Origin: Flavobacterium piscisymbiosum | GTDB lineage: Bacteria > Bacteroidota > Bacteroidia > Flavobacteriales > Flavobacteriaceae | DNA length: 64,000 nucleotides | NCBI RefSeq assembly: GCF_020905295.1 | Contig: NZ_JAJJMM010000001.1 | Coordinates: 1,922,001 to 1,986,000, forward strand | Direction of reading: 5' to 3' | Part shown: positions 28,785 through 36,817 of the stretch, piece by piece | How positions within the stretch are numbered: position 1 is the stretch's first letter | Layout: every line of letters starts with the position of its first letter | The notes under the pieces: generated by a model | Database searches by the model: none | The model's input: only the letters and a program-made list of their open reading frames with translations | What the model was told of the DNA's origin: nothing | Program-made: the position numbers and the translations under genes

Positions 28785-31010
28785 ATGAAAAAATTAACCA
28801 CATTTGCCTTGTTGATGGTATCGGTTTTTGCGATGGCACAACAAGAAACAATAGATCAGAAAGTTAATGCTCTATTGAAAAAAATGACCATCGAAGAAAA
28901 AATTGGTCAGCTTAATCAGTATACAGGGGATAATTCTGCAACGGGACCAATTACTATTAATCCTAACAAACAAGCTGAGATAAAAGCAGGTATTGTAGGT
29001 TCTATGCTAAATATTGTGGGTACAAAATATACCAGACAATATCAGGAACTGGCAATGCAATCACGTCTTAAAATTCCGTTGTTATTTGGTCAGGACGTTA
29101 TTCACGGTTACAAAACTACTTTCCCAATTCCGTTAGCCGAGGCTGCAAGTTGGGACTTAACAGCAATTGAACTGGCGGCAAGAGTTGCTGCTACAGAAGC
29201 TGCAGCAAGCGGAATCCACTGGACATTTGCACCAATGGTCGATATTAGCCGTGATCCTCGTTGGGGACGTGTCATGGAAGGTGCCGGAGAAGATACGTAC
29301 CTGGGATCTAAAATCGCTTATGCAAGAGTAAAAGGTTTTCAGGGAAATAAACTGGGAGATTTAAACTCGGTTATGGCTTGTGTAAAACACTTTGCGGCTT
29401 ACGGAGCAGCTGTTGGCGGAAGAGATTACAACTCAGTAGATATGAGCGAAAGAATGTTGTGGGAAACGTATTTACCGCCATTCAAAGCAGCTCTTGATGC
29501 AGGTGCGGCAACTTTTATGAATTCATTCAATGACTTAAACGGAATTCCTGCTACAGGAAATGCACATTTGCAACGCGATATCTTAAAAGGAAAATGGAAT
29601 TTTCAGGGATTCGTAGTTTCAGACTGGGGCTCGATTGGAGAAATGGTAGCACACGGATATTCTAAAGATCTTAAAGCAGCAGCACTTTCTGCGATTACAG
29701 CCGGAAGCGATATGGATATGGAAAGTAATGCTTACAGGTATCATTTGGCTGATTTGGTTAAAGAAGGAAAAGTGCCTGTTGAATTAATCGATGATGCTGT
29801 AAAGAGAATTCTTCGCAAGAAATTCGAATTAGGATTATTTGAAGATCCTTACAAATATTCAGATCAAAAAAGAGCCGATAAAGCGTTGAACAATCCGGAA
29901 CACAGAAAAGCTGCTCTTGATGTAGCACAAAAAAGTATTGTTTTATTAAAAAATGAAAACGAAACTTTACCACTTTCTAAAAACCTGAAAACAATCGCTT
30001 TCATAGGGCCAATGGTAAAAGAATACAAAGAAAACATGGGATTCTGGTCTGTAGAATTACCTGAAGTTGATTACAATAAATGGATCGTTTCGCAATGGGA
30101 CGGTTTACAAAATAAAGTAGGTAAAAATACCAAGTTGCTTTACGCAAAAGGTTGTGAAGTTGACGGAGACAACAAAGACGGTTTTGCCGAAGCTGTTGCC
30201 ACTGCCAAACAAGCCGATGTCGTTATTTTAAGTATAGGAGAAAAACGCGATATGAGCGGTGAAGCAAAAAGCCGAAGCGATATTCATTTACCAGGTGTTC
30301 AGGAAGATTTAGTAAAAGCGATTCAGGCTACCGGAAAACCAGTTGTAGTTTTGGTAAATGCAGGAAGACCATTAATTTTTAATTGGACTGCAGATAACGT
30401 TCCGGCAATTGTATACACATGGTGGTTAGGTACAGAAGCAGGAAACGCAATTGCGAATGTTTTATTTGGAGATTATAATCCGTCTGGAAAATTGCCAATG
30501 ACTTTCCCGAGAGAAGTAGGGCAGATTCCAATTTACTATAATCACTATAGCACAGGAAGACCGGCAAAAGACGAAGATTCAAAAAATTATGTTTCAGCCT
30601 ATATCGATCTTAAAAACTCTCCTAAATTTCCTTTTGGATATGGTTTGAGTTATACTAAATTCAATTATTCTGATTTGAAATTATCTTCGACTAAAATGAA
30701 AAATAATGAAACCATTAAAGTTTCTTTTCAATTATCGAATGTTGGAAAAGTATCTGGAGAAGAAGTAGTACAATTGTATCTAAAAGATAAATTTGGCTCA
30801 GTGGTGAGACCAATTTTAGAATTAAGAGATTTTCAAAAAGTAAAATTAAATGCAGGGGAATCTAAAACAATAGAATTTACAATCGACAAAGAGAAACTTT
30901 CTTTCTATAATGATAAATTAGAATTTATTGCAGAAGCAGGAGATTTTGAAGTAATGATTGGAGCTTCATCAGCAGATATCAAACTAAAATCTAATTTTGA
31001 ATTGCTTTAA
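28785..31010 (+). CDS. GH3 family beta-glucosidase (BglX-like)
   Basis: A 741-residue periplasmic exo-acting beta-glucosidase that should release glucose from imported oligosaccharides. A signal peptide ends MAQQ. The N-terminal TIM barrel carries the probable nucleophile Asp280 in GFVVSDWGSIGEM, together with the substrate-binding motifs GQDVIHGYKTTFP and VKHFAAYGAAVGGRDY. The alpha/beta sandwich domain has the probable acid/base Glu493 (MSGEAKSRSDIHLPG), and a C-terminal fibronectin-III-like domain ends the chain (GEEVVQLYLKDKFGS). Length and order fit the BglX type. It closes the locus and is followed by a strong bidirectional terminator. Confidence 0.93.
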   Translation: MKKLTTFALLMVSVFAMAQQETIDQKVNALLKKMTIEEKIGQLNQYTGDNSATGPITINPNKQAEIKAGIVGSMLNIVGTKYTRQYQELAMQSRLKIPLLFGQDVIHGYKTTFPIPLAEAASWDLTAIELAARVAATEAAASGIHWTFAPMVDISRDPRWGRVMEGAGEDTYLGSKIAYARVKGFQGNKLGDLNSVMACVKHFAAYGAAVGGRDYNSVDMSERMLWETYLPPFKAALDAGAATFMNSFNDLNGIPATGNAHLQRDILKGKWNFQGFVVSDWGSIGEMVAHGYSKDLKAAALSAITAGSDMDMESNAYRYHLADLVKEGKVPVELIDDAVKRILRKKFELGLFEDPYKYSDQKRADKALNNPEHRKAALDVAQKSIVLLKNENETLPLSKNLKTIAFIGPMVKEYKENMGFWSVELPEVDYNKWIVSQWDGLQNKVGKNTKLLYAKGCEVDGDNKDGFAEAVATAKQADVVILSIGEKRDMSGEAKSRSDIHLPGVQEDLVKAIQATGKPVVVLVNAGRPLIFNWTADNVPAIVYTWWLGTEAGNAIANVLFGDYNPSGKLPMTFPREVGQIPIYYNHYSTGRPAKDEDSKNYVSAYIDLKNSPKFPFGYGLSYTKFNYSDLKLSSTKMKNNETIKVSFQLSNVGKVSGEEVVQLYLKDKFGSVVRPILELRDFQKVKLNAGESKTIEFTIDKEKLSFYNDKLEFIAEAGDFEVMIGASSADIKLKSNFELL

Positions 31011-31028
31011 GAAATTCATCTATAAATA

Positions 31029-31060
31029 AAAACGGGCTTCATTTGAAGCCCGTTTTTATT
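31029..31060. terminator. Bidirectional terminator ending the glucan locus
   Basis: The stem AAAACGGGCTTC/GAAGCCCGTTTT with a 4-nt loop has A residues on one side and T residues on the other. It lies between the convergent GH3 gene and the leftward transglutaminase-like gene. Confidence 0.9.
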
Positions 31061-31064
31061 ATAA

Positions 31065-33086
31065 TTATTTCACCAATTTCTTGAAATTAAATTTCATCAA
31101 ATTCATAAAGCCTTGTTCTATAATATCGATTCCCAGTCCGAAATTGCTGTCTGCAACTTCATGATGCGCATTTCTAAATTCTTCAAAATCTGCTTGCGGA
31201 ATTTCTAAATTCACCAATGGTGTAAAATCTATATTTATTGTAGCACCATTTTTTGTTACTTTTTTACGGCTGGTATAATCAAAATACGGATTTTTAATCG
31301 TGCTTTCCTGTGTCGTAAATTTCTCTTCTACATCTATTCTTTGATCTGTGTAAAGGTTGATTTCGTATTTTTCGTTATCAAAATTATGCCAGAAAGCAAT
31401 ATCGGTATGCAAAAAGTCACGGGCATTATTTTTAATCACATTTCGATCAAAATACATTAAGAAACGATTTTTTTGTGCATCTGTATAATACGGATCTTCA
31501 ACATTCGCCTTGTACTGAATGGTATATTCGTTCAGTTTTTTATCATCGCTCAGCGTTTCAATTGTAGCATCTTTAAATATATTTCGAACATCCGTGCCGT
31601 TTCGGTCATTGTTATAGTTCAAAGTATAAAAGAAGAAATTATTCCAGCTGTCAATGATTTCTCTTTTGTTAGTATTCTTAAAATACTTACGCATATAATT
31701 AGCACGATTTCCTTTGTAAGTGGTGGTTAACGAAAGTTGTCCAGTGTTTTTTTGAACATTAAAATCAGCTTTTTCATTAATACCATAATAAGGAAATTTA
31801 TGCGATTTTTTTATTTGTAAATCCTGATTTGGTTTTACCTCCAGATAATGCATGAAGTAAATAAAACCGCGATTTTCAATCAATCCAAATTCATCACGAC
31901 TTGTAGCATCAATAAAATACGTTTCAGCCTTATAATCGATTTTTACAATTACATGATTAAAAGTCAATAAAGATGGCAAGTAATATTTCAGGTAATGATC
32001 TGTATTAAAATTAACCAAAACTACAGACGAATCTACCTTGATATAATCTAAAATCACTTTTAGTAAAACACATTTTGCCTTACAATCTCCCTGTTTGTTT
32101 TGATACGTGATAGACGGTTCCTGCGGTTTGTGACCGTTCATTTCATCTGCATTAAAAACATAGTAAACATGATTTTGCACATAATCTATCGCAAACTGCA
32201 ATTGTTCATCTTTGTTGTTAATGGCATCCAGTTTTTCGACCAGATTAGGAGCAAATTCCTGTAGAGAAGATTTAGCATAAACCTCCTCATATAAAGGAGA
32301 AATATAATTAGACAAGTCGATCCAGTTACTATCAGTTGCAAAATCTATAAAAGGAGCAATTTCGCGATTACTATCTACAAAATTGATGTAGTTTTCTCTT
32401 TCGATCGTAAATTTTTGCCCTTTTTCTAAGTAATTAATTTCAGGAGGCAATACATTTCCGTCTTCATCTCTAAAGAACGTTTTTTTGTAAGCAATTCTTT
32501 TCTTGCGATCATTGATAAAAGAAAAATTATAACTTCCGTAAGCCCAGTAAGTGCTTGGGCTAACCCATACAAACTTAGAGAATTCTTTACGTAAAAAGTC
32601 ACGTTCTGTAAATATCTTTACACGAGAATCCTCCATTATAAGAACATCATAAAGGCGCAAATCTTTTATGGTAATATTTATTTTTTTATTGCTGCTTAAA
32701 ACACCGCCGTCACTTTGGTTTTCGCTGTCCAGAACTTTAATTTTTGTATCAGCGATTTTATCAACCAAAACGCCTTCTCTTAAAACGCTTATTCTGTGTA
32801 TGATATAAGTTTCATTTTCTTCGACCACGACATCCATTACCGATGCATTTTCAAGATTTGCAGGTTCATTTAGTGTATAAGCTACACAAGCATATTCACT
32901 ATTTTCTTCGTCGTTAGTGTAATAAATTTTATCTAAAAAATAGCAGTAATCACGACCTTCATCTATTTGTTTGCTTGCAAAATCTGATTCTTTAATGTAT
33001 TCAATAAGTTGATTGTCATTAATATTAGTAGCCCATTCTGCTGGTTTTTGAATTTTGTAATTCTCTGACTGAATAAGATTTTCCAT
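31065..33086 (-). CDS. Transglutaminase-like (DUF3857-type) protein
   Basis: A 673-residue protein with a central transglutaminase-like cysteine-protease fold at about residues 280-410: Cys in NKQGDCKAKCVLL, His in LLTFNHVIVKID and Asp in YFIDATSRDEFG form the expected triad. The N-terminal half is beta-rich and resembles the domain usually found before such transglutaminase cores in Bacteroidetes (DUF3857), and a beta-rich C-terminal region follows. No signal peptide is visible (MENLIQSENYKIQKPAEW), which is unusual because most DUF3857 relatives are exported. The leftward gene stands alone between the glucan locus and a 359-bp gene-free stretch. The substrate is unknown. Confidence 0.65.
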   Translation of the reverse strand: MENLIQSENYKIQKPAEWATNINDNQLIEYIKESDFASKQIDEGRDYCYFLDKIYYTNDEENSEYACVAYTLNEPANLENASVMDVVVEENETYIIHRISVLREGVLVDKIADTKIKVLDSENQSDGGVLSSNKKINITIKDLRLYDVLIMEDSRVKIFTERDFLRKEFSKFVWVSPSTYWAYGSYNFSFINDRKKRIAYKKTFFRDEDGNVLPPEINYLEKGQKFTIERENYINFVDSNREIAPFIDFATDSNWIDLSNYISPLYEEVYAKSSLQEFAPNLVEKLDAINNKDEQLQFAIDYVQNHVYYVFNADEMNGHKPQEPSITYQNKQGDCKAKCVLLKVILDYIKVDSSVVLVNFNTDHYLKYYLPSLLTFNHVIVKIDYKAETYFIDATSRDEFGLIENRGFIYFMHYLEVKPNQDLQIKKSHKFPYYGINEKADFNVQKNTGQLSLTTTYKGNRANYMRKYFKNTNKREIIDSWNNFFFYTLNYNNDRNGTDVRNIFKDATIETLSDDKKLNEYTIQYKANVEDPYYTDAQKNRFLMYFDRNVIKNNARDFLHTDIAFWHNFDNEKYEINLYTDQRIDVEEKFTTQESTIKNPYFDYTSRKKVTKNGATINIDFTPLVNLEIPQADFEEFRNAHHEVADSNFGLGIDIIEQGFMNLMKFNFKKLVK

Positions 33087-33445
33087 CGATGTTTTTTTAA
33101 TATCTTAATAATTAATACAAGTATAATCTTATGCTTTTGTAACTCACAAAAATATGCGATTTTGAAATACTTAATGATTGTTAAAATTAATTAGTTTAAT
33201 TTTTCTTAATAAAATTGCGTCATTTTATTGACATTGACAATTGAAATTGAAAAAAAATGTCATTTTTTATTACTATTAAATTTTAATTTGAAATGAAAAA
33301 AAGCCACTGAGCTACATAATATTTTAATGCAGAGAGCTTTGTATAAAAAGAAAAAACCTCGCTTTTTAGCAAGGTTCATATATTTTAATTTGTGATTTTA
33401 AAAGGATCATGTACTGAAAAAGTGCTGATGATTAGAATTTAGGAA
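33087..33445. other. Gene-free AT-rich spacer
   Basis: There is no credible ORF here. It contains a hairpin at 33355-33376 (AACCTCGCT/AGCAAGGTT, one mismatch) flanked by A and T runs. It is probably a terminator downstream of the small gene at 33446-33703, read leftward. The rest should contain the promoter of the transglutaminase-like gene. Confidence 0.5.
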
Positions 33446-33703
33446 TTATTTTAAAACAGTATTTATAAAATCCATAGCGCCAATTCCTTTATAGGATGCC
33501 AATAATGCTTTATCAAAAGCTTCGCGTTTTGCTTTTTTATCTTTTGCTTCGGTTTCAATAATCATTTGGTTGAAAATTCTTTCCTGTTCCTCACTATATT
33601 TTATAGAAGCTTCGAGTAGATCATTTTTTGATACTAATCCAAAAGAAGAATATACTCTCTTCATAAACTTCTTGTTCAGGTTTTCTAGATTTGGAATGCT
33701 CAT
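33446..33703 (-). CDS. Small conserved-looking protein of unknown function
   Basis: An 85-residue, charged, mostly helical protein with no signal peptide and no transmembrane segment (MSIPNLENLNKKFMKRVYSS...). Residues 25-65 are rich in Glu, Lys and Ala (IKYSEEQERIFNQM, ETEAKDKKAKREAF), suggesting a helical hairpin. A proper start and a terminator-like hairpin downstream support a real gene. I do not recognise the family. Both flanking spacers exceed 300 bp, so it is probably monocistronic. Confidence 0.55.
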   Translation of the reverse strand: MSIPNLENLNKKFMKRVYSSFGLVSKNDLLEASIKYSEEQERIFNQMIIETEAKDKKAKREAFDKALLASYKGIGAMDFINTVLK

Positions 33704-34049
33704 ATTTTAATCATTATTTTTCTATACTTAAGTAGACTATCTATTTCAATTTTTGTTACAATAAAAAAGATATTAAAAACTGTTAATTAATATGTTACCT
33801 GTTTTTAAGATGATTTTTTATTGAAAAAACACATAATAATTATATAATGTGTTATTATGACGCAATGTACTTATTTTTTTAATCTGTTTTTTTATTTTTA
33901 AATAAAAATTGTGATTTTAACACTTCCTTTTTTAGAATGAATTTTGTGATAAAAAAGGGATGTGATTTAAGAAAAATGCTTCGGTTTTATAAAAATGCTT
34001 TAAATTGCAGTATAATCGAAAAATGAAAGTTGTAATTAATTAAAATTAG
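33704..34049. promoter_or_regulatory. AT-rich regulatory spacer with palindrome
   Basis: This 346-bp divergent spacer lies between the small gene (leftward) and the Nudix-type regulator (rightward). It holds no gene. The main structure is the palindrome at 33828-33853, arms AACACAT and ATGTGTT, with 10 of 13 positions paired in dyad symmetry. It is a candidate operator for the neighbouring regulator. Confidence 0.45.
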
Positions 34050-34805
34050 ATGTTAAAAGACATTATAGAAAATAATCAAAATTATCAACCCGGACTTTCG
34101 ATAGATTGTGTGATTTTTGGTTTTCACGACAATCAGCTCAAGGTTTTATTGATTAAAATTCCGCATAGTAATAAGTGGTCATTACCTGGCGGTTTTATCC
34201 CAATCGATCAGGATATTGATACTGCAGCAGTGACAGTTTTAAACGAAAGAACCGGAGTAGAAGGTATATTTTTGAGACAATTTGCCACTTTTGGAAAAAT
34301 AAAACGCAACGATCAGCATTTTAGCAAAGAAGTTTTAGAATATTTAAAGATCGAAGAAGCAAAGGGAAAATGGCTCACGCAGCGTTTTGTTACCATTGGG
34401 TATTATGCCCTTGTCGATTTTTTAAAAACAATTCCTAAATCTGTCAATAAAGAAGAAGTTATAGAATGGATTGATCATAAAGAAGTGCCCGAACTTATTT
34501 TAGATCATGCAGCAATTCTCGATAAAGCATTAAACACACTTAGAATCGAATTGAATCTAATGCCGATAGGTTACAATTTATTACCAGAAAAATTCACGAT
34601 GCCGGAGCTGCAAAAATTGTATGAAACGATTTTGGATAAAAAACTGGACAGAAGGAACTTTCTGCGTAAAATTAACAACATCGGAATCTTAAATAAACTC
34701 GATGAAAAGAAAAGTAATGTAGCACACAAAGCACCAAATCTATATAATTTTGATAAAGACAAGTACGAAGAAGTCCTTAAAAACGGATTGAATCAGGGCT
34801 GGTAA
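34050..34805 (+). CDS. Nudix-domain transcriptional regulator (NrtR/AraR-like)
   Basis: A 251-residue protein with an N-terminal Nudix-fold domain (about 15-145) and a C-terminal winged-helix domain (about 175-235, MPELQKLYETILDKKLDRRN then FLRKINNIGIL), the architecture of NrtR and of the Bacteroides AraR repressor. The Nudix box is degenerate: after GGFIPID the catalytic Glu is Gln, and the usual RExxEE segment reads TVLNER, so metal-dependent hydrolysis is probably lost and the domain probably senses a ligand. The divergent spacer upstream has a palindromic candidate operator. No adjacent NAD or sugar gene reveals the effector. Confidence 0.75.
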   Translation: MLKDIIENNQNYQPGLSIDCVIFGFHDNQLKVLLIKIPHSNKWSLPGGFIPIDQDIDTAAVTVLNERTGVEGIFLRQFATFGKIKRNDQHFSKEVLEYLKIEEAKGKWLTQRFVTIGYYALVDFLKTIPKSVNKEEVIEWIDHKEVPELILDHAAILDKALNTLRIELNLMPIGYNLLPEKFTMPELQKLYETILDKKLDRRNFLRKINNIGILNKLDEKKSNVAHKAPNLYNFDKDKYEEVLKNGLNQGW

Positions 34806-34878
34806 AAATAATGCTAAAGTTTTTTTTTTACTATTAAAAGCTTAATTTTCCTTAATCTCTTAATGGTTCAATAAATTG

Positions 34879-35490
34879 CTATTGTGAGACAATCGTTCTA
34901 AAAGTCAAATTTACACGAGGTTTTGATGTTGTTTTAGTTGGCGGTAATCTGTGTAGCCAATGCGTTTGGGTTTCATCTTTCATCACCAATAAGCTGCCAT
35001 GTTCCAGAATTAAAGAAACGGTTTCTTTGGTTTCTTTATGTTTAAAAGCAAACTTTCTTTCGGCACCAAAACTTACCGAACCAATGGCGCCATTCTTTTT
35101 TAAATCTTTTTCGGCATCGCTGTGCCACGCCATTCCTTCATCGCCGGAATGATATAAATTAAGCAGGCAAGAGTTGAAGGTTTCGCCTGTTTCTTGTTCA
35201 ATAACTGCTTTTAATTCCAGCAGTTCCTTTGTCCAGGGAAGCGCTTTTTTGGTGGTATTCGAATACGTATATTCAAAACCCGAATCGCCGTACCAGGCAA
35301 CTTTTCGCTTCGTAAGAATTAATTTTCCGAAGATAATTGCTTCGTCATTTTTCCATTCAATAGTATTCAAAAGTAGATCCAAGTAACGATTCGATTCTTC
35401 TCTGGAAAATAATTTGCCATAGTAATTTACGGTTCCGTCTTTAGGAAGCAGGTTCGTCGTTTCGTCAGTTTCGGGATTAAATAAGTCCAT
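34879..35490 (-). CDS. AlkB-like 2OG-Fe(II) DNA/RNA demethylase
   Basis: A 203-residue alpha-ketoglutarate and iron dependent dioxygenase of the AlkB family, which oxidatively removes methyl groups from N1-methyladenine and N3-methylcytosine. The iron ligands are the His and Asp of MAWHSDAEKDL and the His of HWLHRLPP; the 2OG-binding arginine motif is PRVNLTFRTI (RxNxTxR). The motif SCLLNLYHSGDEGM (NxYxxGxxxM-like) fits the nucleotide lid of AlkB2/AlkB3-type proteins. It overlaps the upstream Ada-type zinc protein by 14 bp, and the cluster includes a further 2OG oxygenase and an Ada methyltransferase, so an alkylation-repair role is well supported. Confidence 0.88.
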   Translation of the reverse strand: MDLFNPETDETTNLLPKDGTVNYYGKLFSREESNRYLDLLLNTIEWKNDEAIIFGKLILTKRKVAWYGDSGFEYTYSNTTKKALPWTKELLELKAVIEQETGETFNSCLLNLYHSGDEGMAWHSDAEKDLKKNGAIGSVSFGAERKFAFKHKETKETVSLILEHGSLLVMKDETQTHWLHRLPPTKTTSKPRVNLTFRTIVSQ

Positions 35491-35722
35491 TTTTCCAGTT
35501 TTGATATTCGGTTTTCATGCAATGTCCGCAAGGTCTGAAGCCATTTTGCCTGGCTTCATTTTCAGATAAAAAGAAAACCCGATTTTCTCGTTTCATTCTT
35601 TTTCCTGACGAACATTTTAAAGTTCCGTAGATTTTTAATTTTTGGTTTCCACCAAAGCAAATTTCCGCATTTTTAATTTTATTTCGAAGATTTGAATCTG
35701 AAATTTTATTGTGTTGTGTCAT
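35477..35722 (-). CDS. Stand-alone Ada-type metal-binding domain protein
   Basis: An 81-residue protein, counted from the ATG at 35722 (MTQHNKIS); an upstream ATG at 35755 would lie inside a palindromic repeat and is less likely. Residues about 25-75 resemble the Ada N-terminal zinc domain: KIYGTLKCSSGKRM, ENRVFFLSENEARQNGF, then RPCGHC. In Ada the zinc is bound by four Cys, one of which accepts methyl from phosphotriesters. Here one Cys of the usual pair is missing near KCSS and another Cys occurs earlier (AEICFGG), so repair activity is uncertain. It overlaps alkB by 14 bp, and the nearby Ada homologue lacks this domain. Confidence 0.72.
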   Translation of the reverse strand: MTQHNKISDSNLRNKIKNAEICFGGNQKLKIYGTLKCSSGKRMKRENRVFFLSENEARQNGFRPCGHCMKTEYQNWKNGLI

Positions 35723-35743
35723 ATTTTTACCGCATTTTTTATC

Positions 35744-35769
35744 GTAGAGGCGCACAGCAGTGCGTCTCC
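35744..35769. repeat. Palindromic repeat AGACGCAC..GTGCGTCT, copy 1
   Basis: Imperfect palindrome with arms AGGCGCAC and GTGCGTCT around AGCA. It lies just upstream of the Ada-type zinc protein gene. Its GC content stands out from the surrounding AT-rich DNA. Confidence 0.75.
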
Positions 35770-35870
35770 CACAACGTATGTTTTTTGCTACAGATTAAAT
35801 AAAATGATTTTAAAATCTGCCATATCTGCTAAATCTGCGTGAAAATATCATATTGGAGTAGATAATCGTT

Positions 35871-35898
35871 GCGTAGACGCACTGCTGTGCGTCTCTAC
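35871..35898. repeat. Palindromic repeat AGACGCAC..GTGCGTCT, copy 2
   Basis: Arms AGACGCAC and GTGCGTCT around TGCT, flanked by GT and CTAC. It is the inverted orientation of copies 1 and 3. It lies between the 2OG oxygenase stop and the zinc-domain gene. Confidence 0.78.
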
Positions 35899-35937
35899 AG
35901 ATATACTGTGTGTTGAAACCTCTGCACCTCTGCACCT

Positions 35938-36651
35938 TCAATTTAACGCATCATGAAAAATAATCCCCAGCGTATGTCGCTCACCAGAATGAATTTCGCT
36001 CACGCCATGTTTCATATTCACACGATAATAACCTTTTGTACCTTTTACAGGTTTGAAATTAGTTGTAAAAACCAATACATCTCCTTTTTTAGGTTTCAGA
36101 ACAATAACTTTCGATTGTGCCCTTGGTGTTTGCTGTGTTAAAACAAATTCGCCACCGGTAAAATCTTCATCAGGTTCGTTGAGAAAAATTACTATTTGAA
36201 TAGGAAAATAAACATCGCCATATAAATCCTGATGTAAGGTATTAAAACCACTTTTGCCATATTTTAAAATCAAAACAGTCGCTTTTAGCTGATTGTTGGC
36301 ATGACATTGTTCCAGTAATTTTTCGTGAGTTTCAGGAAAACTGGTGTTTATATTTAAAACTTTCATCCAGGTATTTGCGATTGGTGCAAGTTTAGGATAA
36401 ATCGATGTACGAATGTTTTGAATTAAAACCGGCAACGGATAATTAAAGTATTTATATTCGCCCAAACCAAACCGATAACGTTCCATAACGACTGTTTTTC
36501 GGTATAAAGAGGGATTATCATAATCGAATTTTAAATCTTCACATTGCTCGTTATCTAGTACATTCGGAATAATGGCGAACCCATTTTCATGCATAGATTC
36601 GGTAATGCTTTCCCAATTAAGAGACGCAATTTTTGATTGTATATTTTGCAT
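35938..36651 (-). CDS. 2OG-Fe(II) oxygenase of the alkylation-repair cluster
   Basis: A 237-residue iron and 2-oxoglutarate dependent oxygenase, taken from the ATG at 36651 (MQNIQSKIASLNWESI); the longer frame up to 36735 would begin in a palindromic repeat. The double-stranded beta-helix shows the iron ligands in FNTLHQDLYGDVYF (HxD) and the distal His in VNMKHGVSEIHSGERHTLGI, with Arg for 2OG nearby. NEPDEDFTGGEFVL and PKKGDVLVFTTN are shared with prolyl-hydroxylase-like (PiuC/EGL-9-like) oxygenases. The substrate is unknown. Its place between AlkB and Ada genes suggests a role in DNA or protein modification after alkylation stress. Confidence 0.8.
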   Translation of the reverse strand: MQNIQSKIASLNWESITESMHENGFAIIPNVLDNEQCEDLKFDYDNPSLYRKTVVMERYRFGLGEYKYFNYPLPVLIQNIRTSIYPKLAPIANTWMKVLNINTSFPETHEKLLEQCHANNQLKATVLILKYGKSGFNTLHQDLYGDVYFPIQIVIFLNEPDEDFTGGEFVLTQQTPRAQSKVIVLKPKKGDVLVFTTNFKPVKGTKGYYRVNMKHGVSEIHSGERHTLGIIFHDALN

Positions 36652-36705
36652 AAGTAAGTTTAAATGAATTAAATAGGATTGATCACATATCTTCACATTT
36701 TTATT

Positions 36706-36734
36706 GTAGAGACGCACAGCAGTGCGTCTACGCA
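36706..36734. repeat. Palindromic repeat AGACGCAC..GTGCGTCT, copy 3
   Basis: Arms AGACGCAC and GTGCGTCT around AGCA, flanked by GTAG and ACGCA. It lies in the spacer between the Ada-type methyltransferase and the 2OG oxygenase. Confidence 0.78.
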
Positions 36735-36774
36735 AAGATTGTCGACAAAGATTTTCGCAGAAATACGTGATCTT

Positions 36775-36794
36775 AGACGCACTGCAGTGCGTCT
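36775..36794. repeat. Palindromic repeat AGACGCAC..GTGCGTCT, copy 4
   Basis: AGACGCACTGCAGTGCGTCT is a perfect 20-bp palindrome, 41 bp from copy 3 and opposite to it. The copies 3-4 pair lies just downstream of the Ada-type gene and could fold into a larger structure or act as a terminator. Confidence 0.78.
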
Positions 36795-36817
36795 CTTCGG
36801 ATATGTGTTGTGTAATC

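Noticed and set aside
36652..36735. N-terminal extension of the 2OG oxygenase
   Set aside because: The codons come from a palindromic repeat; the ATG at 36651 fits the start of the family domain.
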